A DNA stretch of 64,000 bases from contig NZ_CP031611.1 in the NCBI RefSeq assembly GCF_001687475.2, positions 1,054,001-1,118,000 on the forward strand, in the 5' to 3' direction. The notes below the pieces were generated by a model that saw only the letters and a program-made list of their open reading frames with translations, was not told the DNA's origin and searched no databases. The stretch is from Campylobacter hepaticus. Its GTDB lineage: Bacteria; Campylobacterota; Campylobacteria; Campylobacterales; Campylobacteraceae. The position numbers and the translations under genes were made by a program. Below, one piece after another: positions 43,693 through 54,676 of this stretch (position 1 is its first letter; each line of letters opens with the position of its first letter).

Positions 43693-44044
43693 GAATATCC
43701 TTTTTTATTTTCTCAAACAAAGCATCCATATGATTTTGATATTCAAGCCTATCATCAAATTTAAAATGAAAATTAGGACACCTATACCAACCTTGTTCAC
43801 TCATACAATAATTTTGCAAAGCTCTAGCTGCTTTTTTTAAAGAATTTAAAATTTTTTCTTGTTCGTGAATATTAAAAAACATCTTATCAAGATATACAAA
43901 AGCATCATATCTGCCTTTTTTACATTCTACATCTACCACGCAAAGATTTTTCAAATTTTCATCATCTAAATTCGCCAAAGCCTCGGGAATTAATTCTTTT
44001 AAAATACTTTCTGTGCGAAGTTTTTTAATTTCACTTGGATTCAT
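43682..44044 (-). CDS. rbfA: Ribosome-binding factor A
   Basis: 120 residues, a KH-like small protein for late 30S maturation. It matches the family in length and in the segments [34 protein letters not shown] and [25 protein letters not shown]. Four-base overlap with infB and 11-base overlap with rimP show tight translational coupling. Confidence 0.9.
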   Translation of the reverse strand: MNPSEIKKLRTESILKELIPEALANLDDENLKNLCVVDVECKKGRYDAFVYLDKMFFNIHEQEKILNSLKKAARALQNYCMSEQGWYRCPNFHFKFDDRLEYQNHMDALFEKIKKDIHES

Positions 44045-46650
44045 AGACTTGCTTGCTCTTGTATTTGTTTATAACTTTCTATATAATCACCCACTCTCAT
44101 ATCATCACATCCTTCTATACCTACACCACATTCATAACCTTTTGCAACTTCTTTAGCATCATCTTTAAAACGTTTTAAAGAACTTACATTACCTTCATAA
44201 ATAACTACTCCATCACGAATAAGACGAATCTTAGCTCCACGATTAATAACACCTTCAGTCACCATACAACCTGCAATTTGCCCAATTTTTGGCACATTAA
44301 TTACTTGTCTTATTTGAGCTTGTCCAAGTTGTTCTTCTGAAATAATAGGACTCATCATCCCACCAAGTAAAGCTTTTACATCATCTAAGAGATTATAAAT
44401 TACATTATAAGTTTTAATTTCAACCCCTTTATCTTTAGCGCGCTCTTTAATTTCACCAGTAGGACGTATATTAAAACCTAATACAATAGAATTTTCACTC
44501 GCACTTGCAAGTTCAATATCACTTTGAGTAATACCTCCTACTCCACTATGAATAATATTAACTTTAATTTCATCATTTCTTAATTTTTCTAAACTTGATT
44601 TTAAAGCTTCTAAAGACCCTTGCACATCAGCTTTTAAAATAAGTGGCAAGGCTTTTAAATTGCCTTCTTTTATCTTAGCTCCAAGCTCATCTATACTTAC
44701 TTTAGTAGATTTGCTAAGTTCTTTTTGACGATTATATTCATGACGTTTATTAGCGTATTCTCTTGCTTCTTTATCAGTTTTTACAGCAATTAAAATTTCT
44801 CCTGCATCCGCAACTTCACTAAGCCCTACAATAACCCCACATTCTCCTGGTTTAATTTCTTTTAAAACCTTACCTTGATCATCACTCATAGCACGCACTT
44901 TTCCATAAGCCTCTCCTGCAACAACAGTATTTCCGACACTAAGAGTTCCATTTTGCACAATAACTGTTGCTACTGCACCACGTCCTTTTTGTATAGAACT
45001 TTCAATAACACTAGCCTTAGCAAAACTTTTTGGATTAGCCTTAAGTTCTAAAATATCAGCTTGCAAAAGAACAATTTCAAGCAAATCTTCAACACCCATT
45101 CCTGTTTTTGCCGAAACACCAACAAATTCATAAGTACCACCCCATTCTACTGGCATAATTTCCATCTCTGCAAGTTGGATTTTAACCATATCAGCATTAG
45201 CACCTTCTTTATCCATTTTATTAATAGCAATAATAATAGGTACACCCGCTGCTTTTGCATGATCAATTGCCTCTTTAGTTTGTGGTTTTACTCCATCATC
45301 AGCAGCTACAACAATAATAACAATATCTGTTATACTTGCTCCTCTTGCACGCATAGCTGTAAAAGCTTCATGACCTGGGGTATCAATAAAAGTAATTTTA
45401 CGTCCATTTTTTTCTACCATATAAGCACCTACATGCTGAGTAATTCCACCTGCTTCACCACTTGCAATACGTGACTTTCTAATATAATCTAATAAAGAAG
45501 TTTTTCCATGATCAACATGCCCCATAATAGTAATTACAGGCGCTCTAGCAACTAAATCTTTTTCATCATTTTCTTTTTCATAATCTTTTACATAATCAAA
45601 CTCAGCTGCCTCATTAATAATATTAATTTCTATACCAAACTCAGCTGCTAAAATTTCAATAGCATCTTCATCTAGAAAATCATTTTTTGTTGTCATCATT
45701 CCAAGCATAAAAAGTTTTGAAATTATCTCACTTGTGCTTTTACCAATTTTATCTGCAAATTCATATACACGAATTTCTTTAGGGATAAAAACACTGCTTA
45801 CTTGTTCAACTTCTTTTTTTTCAACTTTTTTAGGAGGCTTCTTACGACTTCTTCTTTGAATTCCCCCTTCATTACCAAATCCAGCAGAATTACCTACAGC
45901 TTGACGTAAAAAATTAGGCTGCGTTTTCATAAGATTTTGAGGTTTTTCTTGTTCTTTAGTACTAAAATCAGGTAAAACCACTTCATTCTCATCATCTAAA
46001 GAAATATCTCCAAAATCATGCTCATCCAAAAAATTCATTTTTTGAGTACTTTCTTTTTTAGTTGCAATGAAAGGTTTTTTTTCTTGTTTCTTTTTCTTTA
46101 AATTCTCATCAGCATTTGAAAACATCGTTTTTAAACTTAAACGCTCCTCATTATTAACAACAATATCCTTTAAATTTTTATTTTCTTCTTTTTTCAAACC
46201 GCTTTCATCTATATCTTTTTTCTTTTTAACAATAACAAGACCACGTCTTTTAGCCAAAGTAGCACTAGCAAGACTTTGGGGTTTATTATCTGTATTTTCT
46301 TGTCTTTTAAAATTATCCCTTTTTTTAACTTGTATTTCTTCTTTTAATAATTCTTGCTTAGGTTTTTCTTCTTTTTTAATCATTGAAGTTTCTTCAGGTG
46401 TATTAAAATGAACCGCTTCTTTTAATTCCCCTTTTTTATTTTTTTTAGCTGTATTATTTTTGATATTTTTTTTAAATGCTTCTGGAATTTCTCTTGTTTG
46501 TATATATTCATAAATAGCAGCTGCAATTTCTGGTTCTACAGCATTTGAAGCTGTTTTTATTTCAAGCCCTAATTCATTCGCTTTTTCAATAATCTCTTTA
46601 CTATCATAACCTAATTCTTTTGCAATTTCATGAATCCTAATTTTTGCCAT
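44041..46650 (-). CDS. infB: Translation initiation factor IF-2
   Basis: 869 residues. An N-terminal IF2_N domain (about 1-50) is followed by a long Lys/Glu-rich linker (about 55-285) and a second IF2_N-like domain (about 290-345). The G domain begins with G1 GHVDHGKT at 377-384, followed by DTPGHEAF and NKMD. EF-Tu-like domain 2 and the C-terminal fMet-tRNA binding domain ([18 protein letters not shown]...[12 protein letters not shown]) complete it. It overlaps ylxR and rbfA. Confidence 0.97.
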   Translation of the reverse strand: MAKIRIHEIAKELGYDSKEIIEKANELGLEIKTASNAVEPEIAAAIYEYIQTREIPEAFKKNIKNNTAKKNKKGELKEAVHFNTPEETSMIKKEEKPKQELLKEEIQVKKRDNFKRQENTDNKPQSLASATLAKRRGLVIVKKKKDIDESGLKKEENKNLKDIVVNNEERLSLKTMFSNADENLKKKKQEKKPFIATKKESTQKMNFLDEHDFGDISLDDENEVVLPDFSTKEQEKPQNLMKTQPNFLRQAVGNSAGFGNEGGIQRRSRKKPPKKVEKKEVEQVSSVFIPKEIRVYEFADKIGKSTSEIISKLFMLGMMTTKNDFLDEDAIEILAAEFGIEINIINEAAEFDYVKDYEKENDEKDLVARAPVITIMGHVDHGKTSLLDYIRKSRIASGEAGGITQHVGAYMVEKNGRKITFIDTPGHEAFTAMRARGASITDIVIIVVAADDGVKPQTKEAIDHAKAAGVPIIIAINKMDKEGANADMVKIQLAEMEIMPVEWGGTYEFVGVSAKTGMGVEDLLEIVLLQADILELKANPKSFAKASVIESSIQKGRGAVATVIVQNGTLSVGNTVVAGEAYGKVRAMSDDQGKVLKEIKPGECGVIVGLSEVADAGEILIAVKTDKEAREYANKRHEYNRQKELSKSTKVSIDELGAKIKEGNLKALPLILKADVQGSLEALKSSLEKLRNDEIKVNIIHSGVGGITQSDIELASASENSIVLGFNIRPTGEIKERAKDKGVEIKTYNVIYNLLDDVKALLGGMMSPIISEEQLGQAQIRQVINVPKIGQIAGCMVTEGVINRGAKIRLIRDGVVIYEGNVSSLKRFKDDAKEVAKGYECGVGIEGCDDMRVGDYIESYKQIQEQASL

Positions 46651-46894
46651 TTAAAAATATCTCCTTAAGTCCTTGCTGGGTGATTTTAGTATTTAAATTT
46701 TTATACATTTTAGAAAATGCTTTTTGTAAAATTTTATTGTCTTTTTCAATACAATTTTGACACAAATAAGCACTTCTTCCACATTCTATCTTAGTTGTAA
46801 TATTTCCTAAAACAACTTTAAATCTAAATAATGCATTTTGTTCAAAACGATTTTTACACACTATGCACATTCTAATTGGTATATGTTTTTTCAA
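46637..46894 (-). CDS. ylxR: YlxR-family RNA-binding protein
   Basis: 85 residues. It shows the YlxR pattern: [21 protein letters not shown] (Cys10 and Cys13) and the conserved [10 protein letters not shown]. The small protein usually sits between nusA and infB; here it precedes infB with a 14-base overlap. In Gram-positives a member (RnpM) modulates RNase P. Its role in Campylobacter is not known to me. Confidence 0.85.
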   Translation of the reverse strand: MKKHIPIRMCIVCKNRFEQNALFRFKVVLGNITTKIECGRSAYLCQNCIEKDNKILQKAFSKMYKNLNTKITQQGLKEIFLNGKN

Positions 46895-46918
46895 AATTAT
46901 ATCTTTTTTTTATATTTT

Positions 46919-47797
46919 TTAGCAAATTTCAAAGCCATTATTATCAAATTCCAAATATCGTACACAAAAATCTTTAAATTGCTTTTGCATTTTTAAAAAT
47001 AAATCTTTTGCATCATCTTTATAAGCTAAAGAAAAAAAACTCGAACCTGAACCTGAAAGCGTACTCATTAAAGCTTTGTTTTCTAAAGCAAATTTTTGAA
47101 CCATAAAAAGCTCGGGTAAATTTTTCATACGATTTATTTGATGCAATTTATCTTGACTTGCAAATTTTAAAAATTCATATTTTTTTTCCAAAAAACAAGC
47201 AGTTAAAAAAGAAGCATGAGAAAGGTTAAAAACCGCATCATTAAAACTTAAATTTTTTGCTAAAGCTTGACGTGATTGTTCTGTATTCATTGCTAAATTT
47301 GGGATTACGATGATAGCTGCTAAATCTTTATCAATCTCTTTTTTAATGCTATAAACTTTATTATTTTCCACTAAAGAACACACAAAACCGCCAAGACTTG
47401 CTGGAGCAATATTATCTGGATGAGTTTCATATTTTAAAGCCTCATCTAAAATACGCTCTTTTTCAACTTTAAACCCGCTCATACAATAAGCGCTAGCAAT
47501 TGCTCCTACAATAACTGCAGAAGAACTACCTAAACCTCGAGATAAAGGGATATTATTTTGAAAAATAAAACGAAAATTTTCTTTTTTACCACTTAATTTT
47601 TCATAAATTTCATAAAAAATATTAATAAAAATATTATTTTTTTTTAAAAAAATAATATCACTACCCTCTCCTGTAATACTAATACTTAAAACACTTGATT
47701 TTTCAATTTGCACTTCATTAAAAAGTTGTAAACTAAGCCCTAAACAATCAAAACCTGGTCCTAAATTTGCACTTGTAGCAGGAATTAAAATTTTCAA
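46919..47797 (-). CDS. thrB: Homoserine kinase
   Basis: 292 residues, GHMP kinase fold. The N-terminus MKILIPATSANLGPGFDCLGLSL is diagnostic. The ATP loop PLSRGLGSSSAVIVGAI lies near 86-102 and the C-terminal glycine motif is STLSGSGSSFFSL. It phosphorylates homoserine on the way to threonine; hom is in the same window on the other strand. It is followed on the minus strand by ylxR, 24 bases away. Confidence 0.95.
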   Translation of the reverse strand: MKILIPATSANLGPGFDCLGLSLQLFNEVQIEKSSVLSISITGEGSDIIFLKKNNIFINIFYEIYEKLSGKKENFRFIFQNNIPLSRGLGSSSAVIVGAIASAYCMSGFKVEKERILDEALKYETHPDNIAPASLGGFVCSLVENNKVYSIKKEIDKDLAAIIVIPNLAMNTEQSRQALAKNLSFNDAVFNLSHASFLTACFLEKKYEFLKFASQDKLHQINRMKNLPELFMVQKFALENKALMSTLSGSGSSFFSLAYKDDAKDLFLKMQKQFKDFCVRYLEFDNNGFEIC

Positions 47798-47805
47798 AAT
47801 TTATC

Positions 47806-48210
47806 CTAAATTGCATTTAAAAAATAAAAAGGAAGATTATCATTATTTAGTTTAAGATCTTGTAAATTTTTAGGTAAAAAAAACTTTGCTGGGGTATTTT
47901 GTTCTAAAATAATTTGATCTTGTTTATACACAAAACAAAAATTTTTATTAGCACTAATAGGACCATAATTATTGAGTTCAAAAGCACTAATTGCAAATAA
48001 AGGGATATTTTTGATTATACTTAAAGTTTTTAAGCTAACATAAGAAATTTTAATACCCATATAAGAACCTGGTCCATTAGCATAAATTAAATCTGTAAAA
48101 TCATATTTTTGCATCAATTTATCTAAAATTTTTGGTAAAAAAATACTTATTTTTTCATCACTTATATAAGTTTTTATTAATTTATCATCTTGATAAATTC
48201 CTATCATCAA
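47806..48210 (-). CDS. tsaB: TsaB-like tRNA t6A protein, short form
   Basis: 134 residues. It is recognised by DLIYANGPGSYMGIKISYVSLKTLSIIKNIPLFAISAFE (about 41-79), the YeaZ/TsaB core with GPGSYMG in place of the usual GPGSFTG. TsaB is the partner of TsaD and TsaE in making t6A37 on tRNA. The protein is much shorter than the roughly 230 residues of E. coli TsaB and lacks most of the second ASKHA lobe. It keeps the dimerising N-terminal lobe. It lies 8 bases before thrB. Confidence 0.8.
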   Translation of the reverse strand: MMIGIYQDDKLIKTYISDEKISIFLPKILDKLMQKYDFTDLIYANGPGSYMGIKISYVSLKTLSIIKNIPLFAISAFELNNYGPISANKNFCFVYKQDQIILEQNTPAKFFLPKNLQDLKLNNDNLPFYFLNAI

Positions 48211-48245
48211 AGGCTTAGATAAGGCATTAAGTAAAAAAGAGGTTT

Positions 48246-49130
48246 TTATGCAAACACCTTTTCATAAGCTTTTTCATTTGATTTTTCAAGACTTACAATT
48301 TCATAAGCATCTTTATCTTTTAACAACTCTTTAGTTAATAAATGATTTAAATGATGACTTCCTGCAAAAGAAACATAATCACCAAAAACACGATATCCAA
48401 GTAAGGTTAAATCGCCAATAGCATCTAAAATTTTATGCCTTACAAATTCATCTTTAAAACGCAAACCTTCAGGATTTAAAATACGATTTTCATCCACAAC
48501 TATAGTATTTTCTAAACTTCCACCAAGTCCTAAATTCATACTTCTAAGAGCTTGAACATCTTTTAAAAATCCAAAGGTTCTTGCTCTTGCTATATTTTCT
48601 ATATAATTTTTCTTGCTAAATTCAAAAGTATAATGTTGTTCACCTATTACAGCATTATCAAATTTAATTGTATAATTAATACAAGGATTTTTACTAGGCA
48701 TTAAACGTACAAATTTATTACCATCTCTTATTTCTATATTTTTTTTAATTACCATAATTTTTTTAGGCGCATCAAGTTCTTTAACCCCTGCTTCATCAAG
48801 CATCATACAAAAACTAATGCTTGAACCATCCATTACAGGAGCCTCATTAGCATTTAAAACAATACGAATATTATCAATTCCATAAGCATTAATTGCACTC
48901 ATTAAATGTTCTATAGTAGAAATAAAACCTCTTTCATCGCCTAAAACTGTTGCCATTTGTGTATTAATAACATTTTCAGGACTTGCCTTATAACTAAGAT
49001 TTAAATCACTCCTAAAAAAAACTATACCACTATCAGATTCCAAAGGCTCTAAAATAATCTCTATAGGTTCGCCTTTATGAAGTCCTATACCCACACCTTT
49101 TACAGTTTTTGCTAAAGTTAATTGTTTCAT
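48246..49130 (-). CDS. lpxC: UDP-3-O-acyl-N-acetylglucosamine deacetylase
   Basis: 294 residues. LpxC carries out the committed step of lipid A synthesis. Zinc ligands are His75 (STIEHLMSAI) and His/Asp in RHKILDAIGDLTLLGY (about 231-246). The catalytic Glu is E74 and a later His is in AGSHHLNHLL. The N-terminus QLTLAKTVKGVGIGLHKGEPI is typical. Its ATG overlaps the stop of the M23 peptidase gene by one base. Confidence 0.96.
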   Translation of the reverse strand: MKQLTLAKTVKGVGIGLHKGEPIEIILEPLESDSGIVFFRSDLNLSYKASPENVINTQMATVLGDERGFISTIEHLMSAINAYGIDNIRIVLNANEAPVMDGSSISFCMMLDEAGVKELDAPKKIMVIKKNIEIRDGNKFVRLMPSKNPCINYTIKFDNAVIGEQHYTFEFSKKNYIENIARARTFGFLKDVQALRSMNLGLGGSLENTIVVDENRILNPEGLRFKDEFVRHKILDAIGDLTLLGYRVFGDYVSFAGSHHLNHLLTKELLKDKDAYEIVSLEKSNEKAYEKVFA

Positions 49131-50494
49131 TAATTTTTTCCTAAAATTATCTTTTTACCTTCATTTAAAACATTATAAATATTATCTTCAATCCATTTTT
49201 TATCCTGCCATTGCTCAGGACGCGTTTCAACCCCTTGAATCAAAATTCCAAAATGTAAATGATCTCCTAATGCCAAACCGCTTGTTCCTGTTTTTGCTAT
49301 AATACTTTGCCGAGCTACTTCTTCATCTAAATTGATATTTTTAGAAGAACAATGCCCATAAAGACTATATACACCAAAACCATGATATAAAATCAAATTA
49401 AGTCCATAAATACCATTTTCTTGAGCAAATACCACTTTACCCTCATTATTGCTTATAATAGGAGCTTGTGCTACACTTGCTAAATCAAGTCCCATATGAT
49501 AAGAATCACTTATAAATTGCCCATTATAAGAATAATATCTATGATCAGCAAAATCAGCTACTTTCATACCATTTTTAAGTGGCAAAAATAAATTTAAATC
49601 AAAATGTTCTAATTTTTCTTCAGGAACTTTTGAAGTCACTTCGTGAATCAATGCTTCATTACTATCTCTTAAAGTTTCATTAACAAATTTAAATTTTTCA
49701 TAACGGTTAAAATTACTATTCTCTGGAGCATACTGATTAGCTAAATTTTCAATCTTTCCATCTAAAAATTTATCCGTGAGATTAATATTTGAAATACGAT
49801 ATTTTCGGTTTAATAAATAATATTTTATACGTTCTTTAGAAATATTACCTGCTTTATCACTAGCAACTACAAAAGCACGAAATTCATCATCTCTTGCATC
49901 CCAAGCAATCAAAGCAGCATAATAACCATCCTTTATATAAGGAGTAGCCTTAAAAATTTTTCCTTTATTAGTTTGTATATATACTTTATCTAAATTATCA
50001 TCATCAACTTTAAATACAACAGCAGCCCCACCACCTTGCTCAATTTGATAAGAATTACTTATAATATCTATTTTAGGTGGTGTATTATCTATTATTAAAG
50101 CAATTTGCTTTCTTGCTTCATTGCCATCAAAAAAATTCCAAAGACTACTATCTTTAGCCACTATTTCTAAAATCAAAGATTTTATATTTTCTTTATATCC
50201 TAATTTAGGCAAAGCAATTTGTAAAGTAAGATCTTTTAAATTAGATATTTTCTCATCGGCTATAACCATAGTGTTATTATCATCTTTATGCAATATAATT
50301 TGTACATTTTTAATAGCACTTTCATCATCTTTTATATGAACTGAAATAGGTTTTTTAAGATTTGTATATATAACATCAGACATTAAAATTTGTGGCGGGT
50401 TTTTTTCAAAAATACTTAATTTTGAAATAAAAAAAAATAAAATTATCATTAAAAATAAAATAAATAAATAAATCTTTGTTTTTTTTCCTATCAC
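49130..50494 (-). CDS. M23-family peptidoglycan endopeptidase, membrane anchored
   Basis: 454 residues. One N-terminal membrane helix (about 7-24) is followed by a long periplasmic region with Ig-like beta segments (DNTPPKIDIISNSYQIEQGGGAAVVFKVDDD). A LysM-free M23/LytM catalytic domain at the C-terminus contains HMGLD (His333, Asp337), YGH and HLHF (412-415), so the zinc site is complete. It probably cuts peptide cross-links during growth or cell-shape control. It is coupled to lpxC by a one-base overlap. Confidence 0.9.
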   Translation of the reverse strand: MIGKKTKIYLFILFLMIILFFFISKLSIFEKNPPQILMSDVIYTNLKKPISVHIKDDESAIKNVQIILHKDDNNTMVIADEKISNLKDLTLQIALPKLGYKENIKSLILEIVAKDSSLWNFFDGNEARKQIALIIDNTPPKIDIISNSYQIEQGGGAAVVFKVDDDNLDKVYIQTNKGKIFKATPYIKDGYYAALIAWDARDDEFRAFVVASDKAGNISKERIKYYLLNRKYRISNINLTDKFLDGKIENLANQYAPENSNFNRYEKFKFVNETLRDSNEALIHEVTSKVPEEKLEHFDLNLFLPLKNGMKVADFADHRYYSYNGQFISDSYHMGLDLASVAQAPIISNNEGKVVFAQENGIYGLNLILYHGFGVYSLYGHCSSKNINLDEEVARQSIIAKTGTSGLALGDHLHFGILIQGVETRPEQWQDKKWIEDNIYNVLNEGKKIILGKN

Positions 50495-50557
50495 AAATTT
50501 TACCTTAAAAATTTTTAATATAAATTCTATTATATTCTTAGTAAATATCTAGTAAAT

Positions 50558-51385
50558 TTACAAAATTTCCCTTAAAGTATTAGCCTGTTGCATCCATTCT
50601 TGCAATTCATTTTTTTGATTTAACTGGATCATTTTCTTGCATTTTTCCAATTCTTGTTGAAAAAAATCAATAGAATTTAAAACATTGTCTTTATTTTGCA
50701 AAAAAATACTTTCCCACATTTGCGGAGAAGATTTTGCAATTCTACTCATACCCTTAAATGAACCGCCGGCTAAATGAACAATATTTCTTTTATTTTCTTC
50801 TTTCATGACAAAATTAGCCAAAGAAAAACTAATAACATGAGGCAAATGAGAAATGATGGCTGCATGATGATCATGGTCTTTACTATCCATAAAAACAATT
50901 TTCATCCCCAAATGGGAAAAAATTTCCACTGCTCTTTTTTGATGCAAATCATGAGCTGCCTCACTATCACAAAGCACACAAACTGCATCCTTATAAAGTT
51001 CTTTAAAAGCTGCTTTTGGGCCACTATTTTCTGTACCTGTCATAGGATGGGCAAAAAGAGTTTGTTTAATTAAATTATTAGGCACACTTTCTATAATTTT
51101 TCTTTTAGTGCTCCCAAGCTCTATAATTGTGGTACTAGAAGGCAAAATAATTAATTTTTGTAAAATTTTTATAATGGCATCTACAGGAGTTGCAATAAAA
51201 ACAACATCACATAAATATAAATTTTCAAATTCTATCACTTCATGAATAAGCCCTAATTTTAAGGCTTCTTCTTCATTTTGTTTATTAGCATCCATACCAT
51301 ATACACAAGATATAAGTTGATTTTCTTTCAAACAAAGCCCCAAAGAACCTCCCATAAGTCCAAGTCCTATAATTACTATTTTCAT
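50558..51385 (-). CDS. tyrA: Prephenate dehydrogenase
   Basis: 275 residues. The NAD-binding motif is GLGLMGGSLGL (7-17). Catalytic-region segments are FAHPMTGTENSGP and DHDHHAAIISHLPHVISFSLA. It oxidises prephenate to hydroxyphenylpyruvate for tyrosine. There is no fused chorismate mutase domain. It is divergent from bamA and lies 63 bases upstream of the M23 gene, so it may start the tyrA-M23-lpxC-tsaB-thrB-infB run. Confidence 0.93.
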   Translation of the reverse strand: MKIVIIGLGLMGGSLGLCLKENQLISCVYGMDANKQNEEEALKLGLIHEVIEFENLYLCDVVFIATPVDAIIKILQKLIILPSSTTIIELGSTKRKIIESVPNNLIKQTLFAHPMTGTENSGPKAAFKELYKDAVCVLCDSEAAHDLHQKRAVEIFSHLGMKIVFMDSKDHDHHAAIISHLPHVISFSLANFVMKEENKRNIVHLAGGSFKGMSRIAKSSPQMWESIFLQNKDNVLNSIDFFQQELEKCKKMIQLNQKNELQEWMQQANTLREIL

Positions 51386-51420
51386 ACTTTAATTTCCTTG
51401 GTTTGTTGTTAAATTTTATT

Positions 51421-51429
51421 TGTTATTAT
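51421..51429 (+). promoter_or_regulatory. Possible extended -10 for bamA
   Basis: TGTTATTAT fits an extended -10 (TGnTATnAT, one mismatch), 33 bases before the bamA ATG in the short divergent tyrA-bamA gap. Confidence 0.4.
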
Positions 51430-51462
51430 ACAGCTTTTAATAAAGCTTTAGGTTAAAAATCA

Positions 51463-53682
51463 ATGAAAAAACATTTTATTAGTATTTGTGCATTAGCCAT
51501 AATAACTAATGCAAGCACCATTAAAGATATTCAATTTAGCGGATTAAATTATTTATCCAGTACAAGTGCTATCAAGATTATGGGACTTAAAATAGGAGAT
51601 CAAATCGATCCTGCAAAAATTAATACTGCTATTTTTAATTTATACAAACAAAATTATTTTGAAAATATTGCCATAGAAGAAAACAAAGGTATTTTAAATA
51701 TCATTGTTACTGAAAAACCAACTATAGCAAAAATCACTATAACAGGTATAGCATCAAATGATAGAAAACAAATAGAAAATATTTTAGGTATTAGAAAAGG
51801 GACATTATTTGATGAAACAAATATTAAAAATGCACTTGAACGCATTAAAGCTTATTATGAAACAAAAAGTTATTTTGATACTACCGTAGAATACAAAAAA
51901 AAGACTTTAGAGAATACTGATGGTTTAGAACTTGAATTTATCATTAACCGTGGTGAAAATATTATTATTAACAGTGTTCATTTAAGCGGTGCTAAAAATT
52001 TTTCTTATTCTGATATAGAACCAGCTATAGTTAATAAAGAAAAGGAATTTATGGGTTGGATGTGGGGACGCAATGATGGTAAGTTGAAAATTTTTGAACT
52101 TGCTAATGATAGCTCAAGAATCACTGACGAATACATGAAAAAAGGTTATTTAGATATTCAAGTTTCTCCTCCTTATCTTAAAACCTATACAGACACTTAT
52201 AAAGCAAATTTAACCTATTTTATCAAAGAAGGGAAGCCTTATAAAATTAAAAATATAAGCATAGAAAATCCTTTATTTAGCTTAGATGAAAATACACAAA
52301 TGCTTAAAAACCTACAATCAAAAATTAATAAAACCATCAATATAGAAAATATTAGAAAAGACGTAAAAACTATAGAAATACAAAGTGCGGACTTAGGCTA
52401 TGCCTTTGTAGAAGTTTATCCTGATATCCAAAAAAATGATCAAACACAAGAAGCTAGCGTTGTATTTAAAGTCATTCCTCATGATAAAGTCTATATAAGA
52501 AATGTGATTATTTCAGGAAATTCACGCACAGTTGATCGCGTTATACGCCGTGAACTCTATATAACAGAAGGTAATTTATACAATCGCACAGACTTAAGCG
52601 AATCAAAAAATGCTTTAAAAAGAACCTCTTATTTTGATGATGTAGATATTAAAGAAGAAAAAATTGACAATACCCATATTGATTTAATTGTTGATGTCAA
52701 AGAAGCCTCAACAGGTGCTATTTCTGGCGGTATTGGCTATGGTTCAAGCGATGGACTTTTACTCAATGCTTCATTATCAGATACTAATATATTTGGATCA
52801 GGAATAAAAAGTTCTATAAATATTGACAAAAGCGATGATACCTTATCAGGAAGAATCAGTCTTGTTAATCCACGAGTTGCTGATAGTCAATACAGTCTAG
52901 GTGGAACACTTTATTCAAACGATTATGAATGGGATAATTATTCAGAAAAAAATTATGGTTTTGATATTACTATCGGACACCAATTTGCAAGATATTATAA
53001 TCTAAGTCTAACTTATAATCTTGAACAAAGCAATATTTATCATTTAAGTCCAACACTTTTAAGAACAGGATATGAACTTGGAAAGAGTATTAAAAGTTCT
53101 ATAACTCCTGGAATTAGCTTTAATAATACAGATGATTATTATCTACCGCGATCAGGTATTATTGCCCTAACAAGTTTAGAATATGCTGGAATTGGAGGGG
53201 ATCAAAAATTTATTTCTTCAAGTTCTAAATTCAGTTTTTACCAAGGTTTGCAAGATTATATAGGATATGATGTAATCTATCGCTATAAAGCAAGTTTTTA
53301 TAAAGTATGGAATGAAGGTTATTTACCTATTAATCAAAGAATTTATTTAGGGGGTATTAGATCAATTCGTGGATTTGAAAGCCGTAGCGTAAGTCCTAAA
53401 AATCAATGGGGAGATGAAATAGGAGGAACTATAGCTTTTGCTAATTCTGTAGAATTTAGCTTCCCTTTAATTGATAGAATTAAGCTTCGTGGTAGTATCT
53501 TTTTTGATTATGGTATGATAGGACGTAAAAATTTAGATGAAATAAAAAGAATGAGTACAGGCATTGGTATTGAATGGATCACTCCAATAGGTCCTTTACA
53601 ACTCGTTTTTGCTAAACCACTTAATGATAAAAAAGGCGATAATACAAGTACTTTTGAATTTAATCTTGGAACACGCTTTTAA
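51463..53682 (+). CDS. bamA: Outer membrane protein assembly factor BamA
   Basis: 739 residues. A signal peptide (MKKHFISICALAIITNAS) is followed by about five POTRA domains (about 20-350, e.g. IKDIQFSGLNYLSS, IRNVIISGNSRTVDRVIRREL) and a 16-strand barrel to the end. The barrel has the loop-6 motif SIRGFE and the terminal aromatic residue (LGTRF). It folds outer membrane proteins. The only ribosome binding site is a weak AGG before the ATG. It is a single-gene unit with its own promoter region. Confidence 0.95.
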   Translation: MKKHFISICALAIITNASTIKDIQFSGLNYLSSTSAIKIMGLKIGDQIDPAKINTAIFNLYKQNYFENIAIEENKGILNIIVTEKPTIAKITITGIASNDRKQIENILGIRKGTLFDETNIKNALERIKAYYETKSYFDTTVEYKKKTLENTDGLELEFIINRGENIIINSVHLSGAKNFSYSDIEPAIVNKEKEFMGWMWGRNDGKLKIFELANDSSRITDEYMKKGYLDIQVSPPYLKTYTDTYKANLTYFIKEGKPYKIKNISIENPLFSLDENTQMLKNLQSKINKTINIENIRKDVKTIEIQSADLGYAFVEVYPDIQKNDQTQEASVVFKVIPHDKVYIRNVIISGNSRTVDRVIRRELYITEGNLYNRTDLSESKNALKRTSYFDDVDIKEEKIDNTHIDLIVDVKEASTGAISGGIGYGSSDGLLLNASLSDTNIFGSGIKSSINIDKSDDTLSGRISLVNPRVADSQYSLGGTLYSNDYEWDNYSEKNYGFDITIGHQFARYYNLSLTYNLEQSNIYHLSPTLLRTGYELGKSIKSSITPGISFNNTDDYYLPRSGIIALTSLEYAGIGGDQKFISSSSKFSFYQGLQDYIGYDVIYRYKASFYKVWNEGYLPINQRIYLGGIRSIRGFESRSVSPKNQWGDEIGGTIAFANSVEFSFPLIDRIKLRGSIFFDYGMIGRKNLDEIKRMSTGIGIEWITPIGPLQLVFAKPLNDKKGDNTSTFEFNLGTRF

Positions 53683-53786
53683 TAAATCATTTTTTCCTAA
53701 AAAATAAGATAATAATTAAAATCTTATAAAGTTTATGATATAAAAAATGAAAATTTCATTCTCCTAAGCCAAGATAAGAAAATTTT

Positions 53787-53795
53787 TGATATAAT
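53787..53795 (+). promoter_or_regulatory. Extended -10 promoter for the accD operon
   Basis: TGATATAAT is a perfect extended -10 (TGnTATAAT), 37 bases before the accD ATG. It is the best sigma-70 element I see in the window. Confidence 0.75.
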
Positions 53796-53832
53796 CTTAA
53801 AATTTATAAAAAACAATATTTTAGGTAAATAA

Positions 53833-54675
53833 ATGAATTTTGCAGATATTTTTTCGAAAATAAGAAGACAACAACCTAGCACTAAAGAAGCTCCTAATCA
53901 TTGGGTTAAATGTCAAAGTTGCCATGCTTTGATGTATTATAAAGAAATAGAATCTTGTTTTAATGTTTGTCCAAAATGTAATTATCATATGAGAATTTCA
54001 GCTAATGAACGCATTAAACTTTTAAGTGATGAAAATAGTTTTATTGAATATGATGCTAATTTAGAAGCTATTGATCCTTTAAAATTTGTTGATAGTAAAT
54101 CTTATAAAAAACGTCTCAATGAAGGAGAAAATAAAACAGGTAGAAAAAGTTCAGTAATTAGTGGAGAATGTGAAATTAATAACTTAAAAATTCAACTTGT
54201 TGTATTTGATTTTTCGTTTATGGGGGGATCTTTAGGCTCAGTTGAAGGAGAAAAGATTGTTCGTGCTATTCAAAGAGCTATTGCAAACAAAAATCCCCTT
54301 GTTATTGTAAGTGCAAGTGGTGGAGCCAGAATGCAAGAAAGCACATATTCTTTAATGCAAATGAGTAAAACCAGCGCTGCACTTAAACTTCTAAGCAAAG
54401 AAAAACTCCCTTATATCAGCATTTTAACTGATCCTACCATGGGCGGAGTTAGCGCTTCTTTTGCCTGGCTTGGAGACTTAATCATAGCTGAGCCTGAAGC
54501 CTTAGTAGGCTTTGCTGGTGTAAGAGTTATTAAACAAACCATAGGTTCTGATTTACCTCAAGGTTTTCAAAAAGCAGAATTTTTGCTAGAACATGGACTT
54601 ATAGATGCTATAATTCCAAGAGGAGAGCAAAAACAATATCTTTATGATGTGCTTAAATTTTTTAGTGGAAAATAA
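53833..54675 (+). CDS. accD: Acetyl-CoA carboxylase carboxyltransferase subunit beta
   Basis: 280 residues. The N-terminal zinc ribbon has Cys27, Cys30, Cys46 and Cys49 ([11 protein letters not shown]...VCPKCNYHM). The crotonase-like carboxyltransferase core has [30 protein letters not shown] and [13 protein letters not shown]. It pairs with AccA, which is not in this window, to make malonyl-CoA. It is the first gene of accD-rlmH-dksA-membrane protein-dusB. Confidence 0.96.
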   Translation: MNFADIFSKIRRQQPSTKEAPNHWVKCQSCHALMYYKEIESCFNVCPKCNYHMRISANERIKLLSDENSFIEYDANLEAIDPLKFVDSKSYKKRLNEGENKTGRKSSVISGECEINNLKIQLVVFDFSFMGGSLGSVEGEKIVRAIQRAIANKNPLVIVSASGGARMQESTYSLMQMSKTSAALKLLSKEKLPYISILTDPTMGGVSASFAWLGDLIIAEPEALVGFAGVRVIKQTIGSDLPQGFQKAEFLLEHGLIDAIIPRGEQKQYLYDVLKFFSGK

Positions 54676-54676
54676 T

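Noticed and set aside
54644-54676. RlmH start at 54644 inside accD
   Set aside because: The TTG at 54677 gives the exact family N-terminus and length and lies directly after the accD stop.
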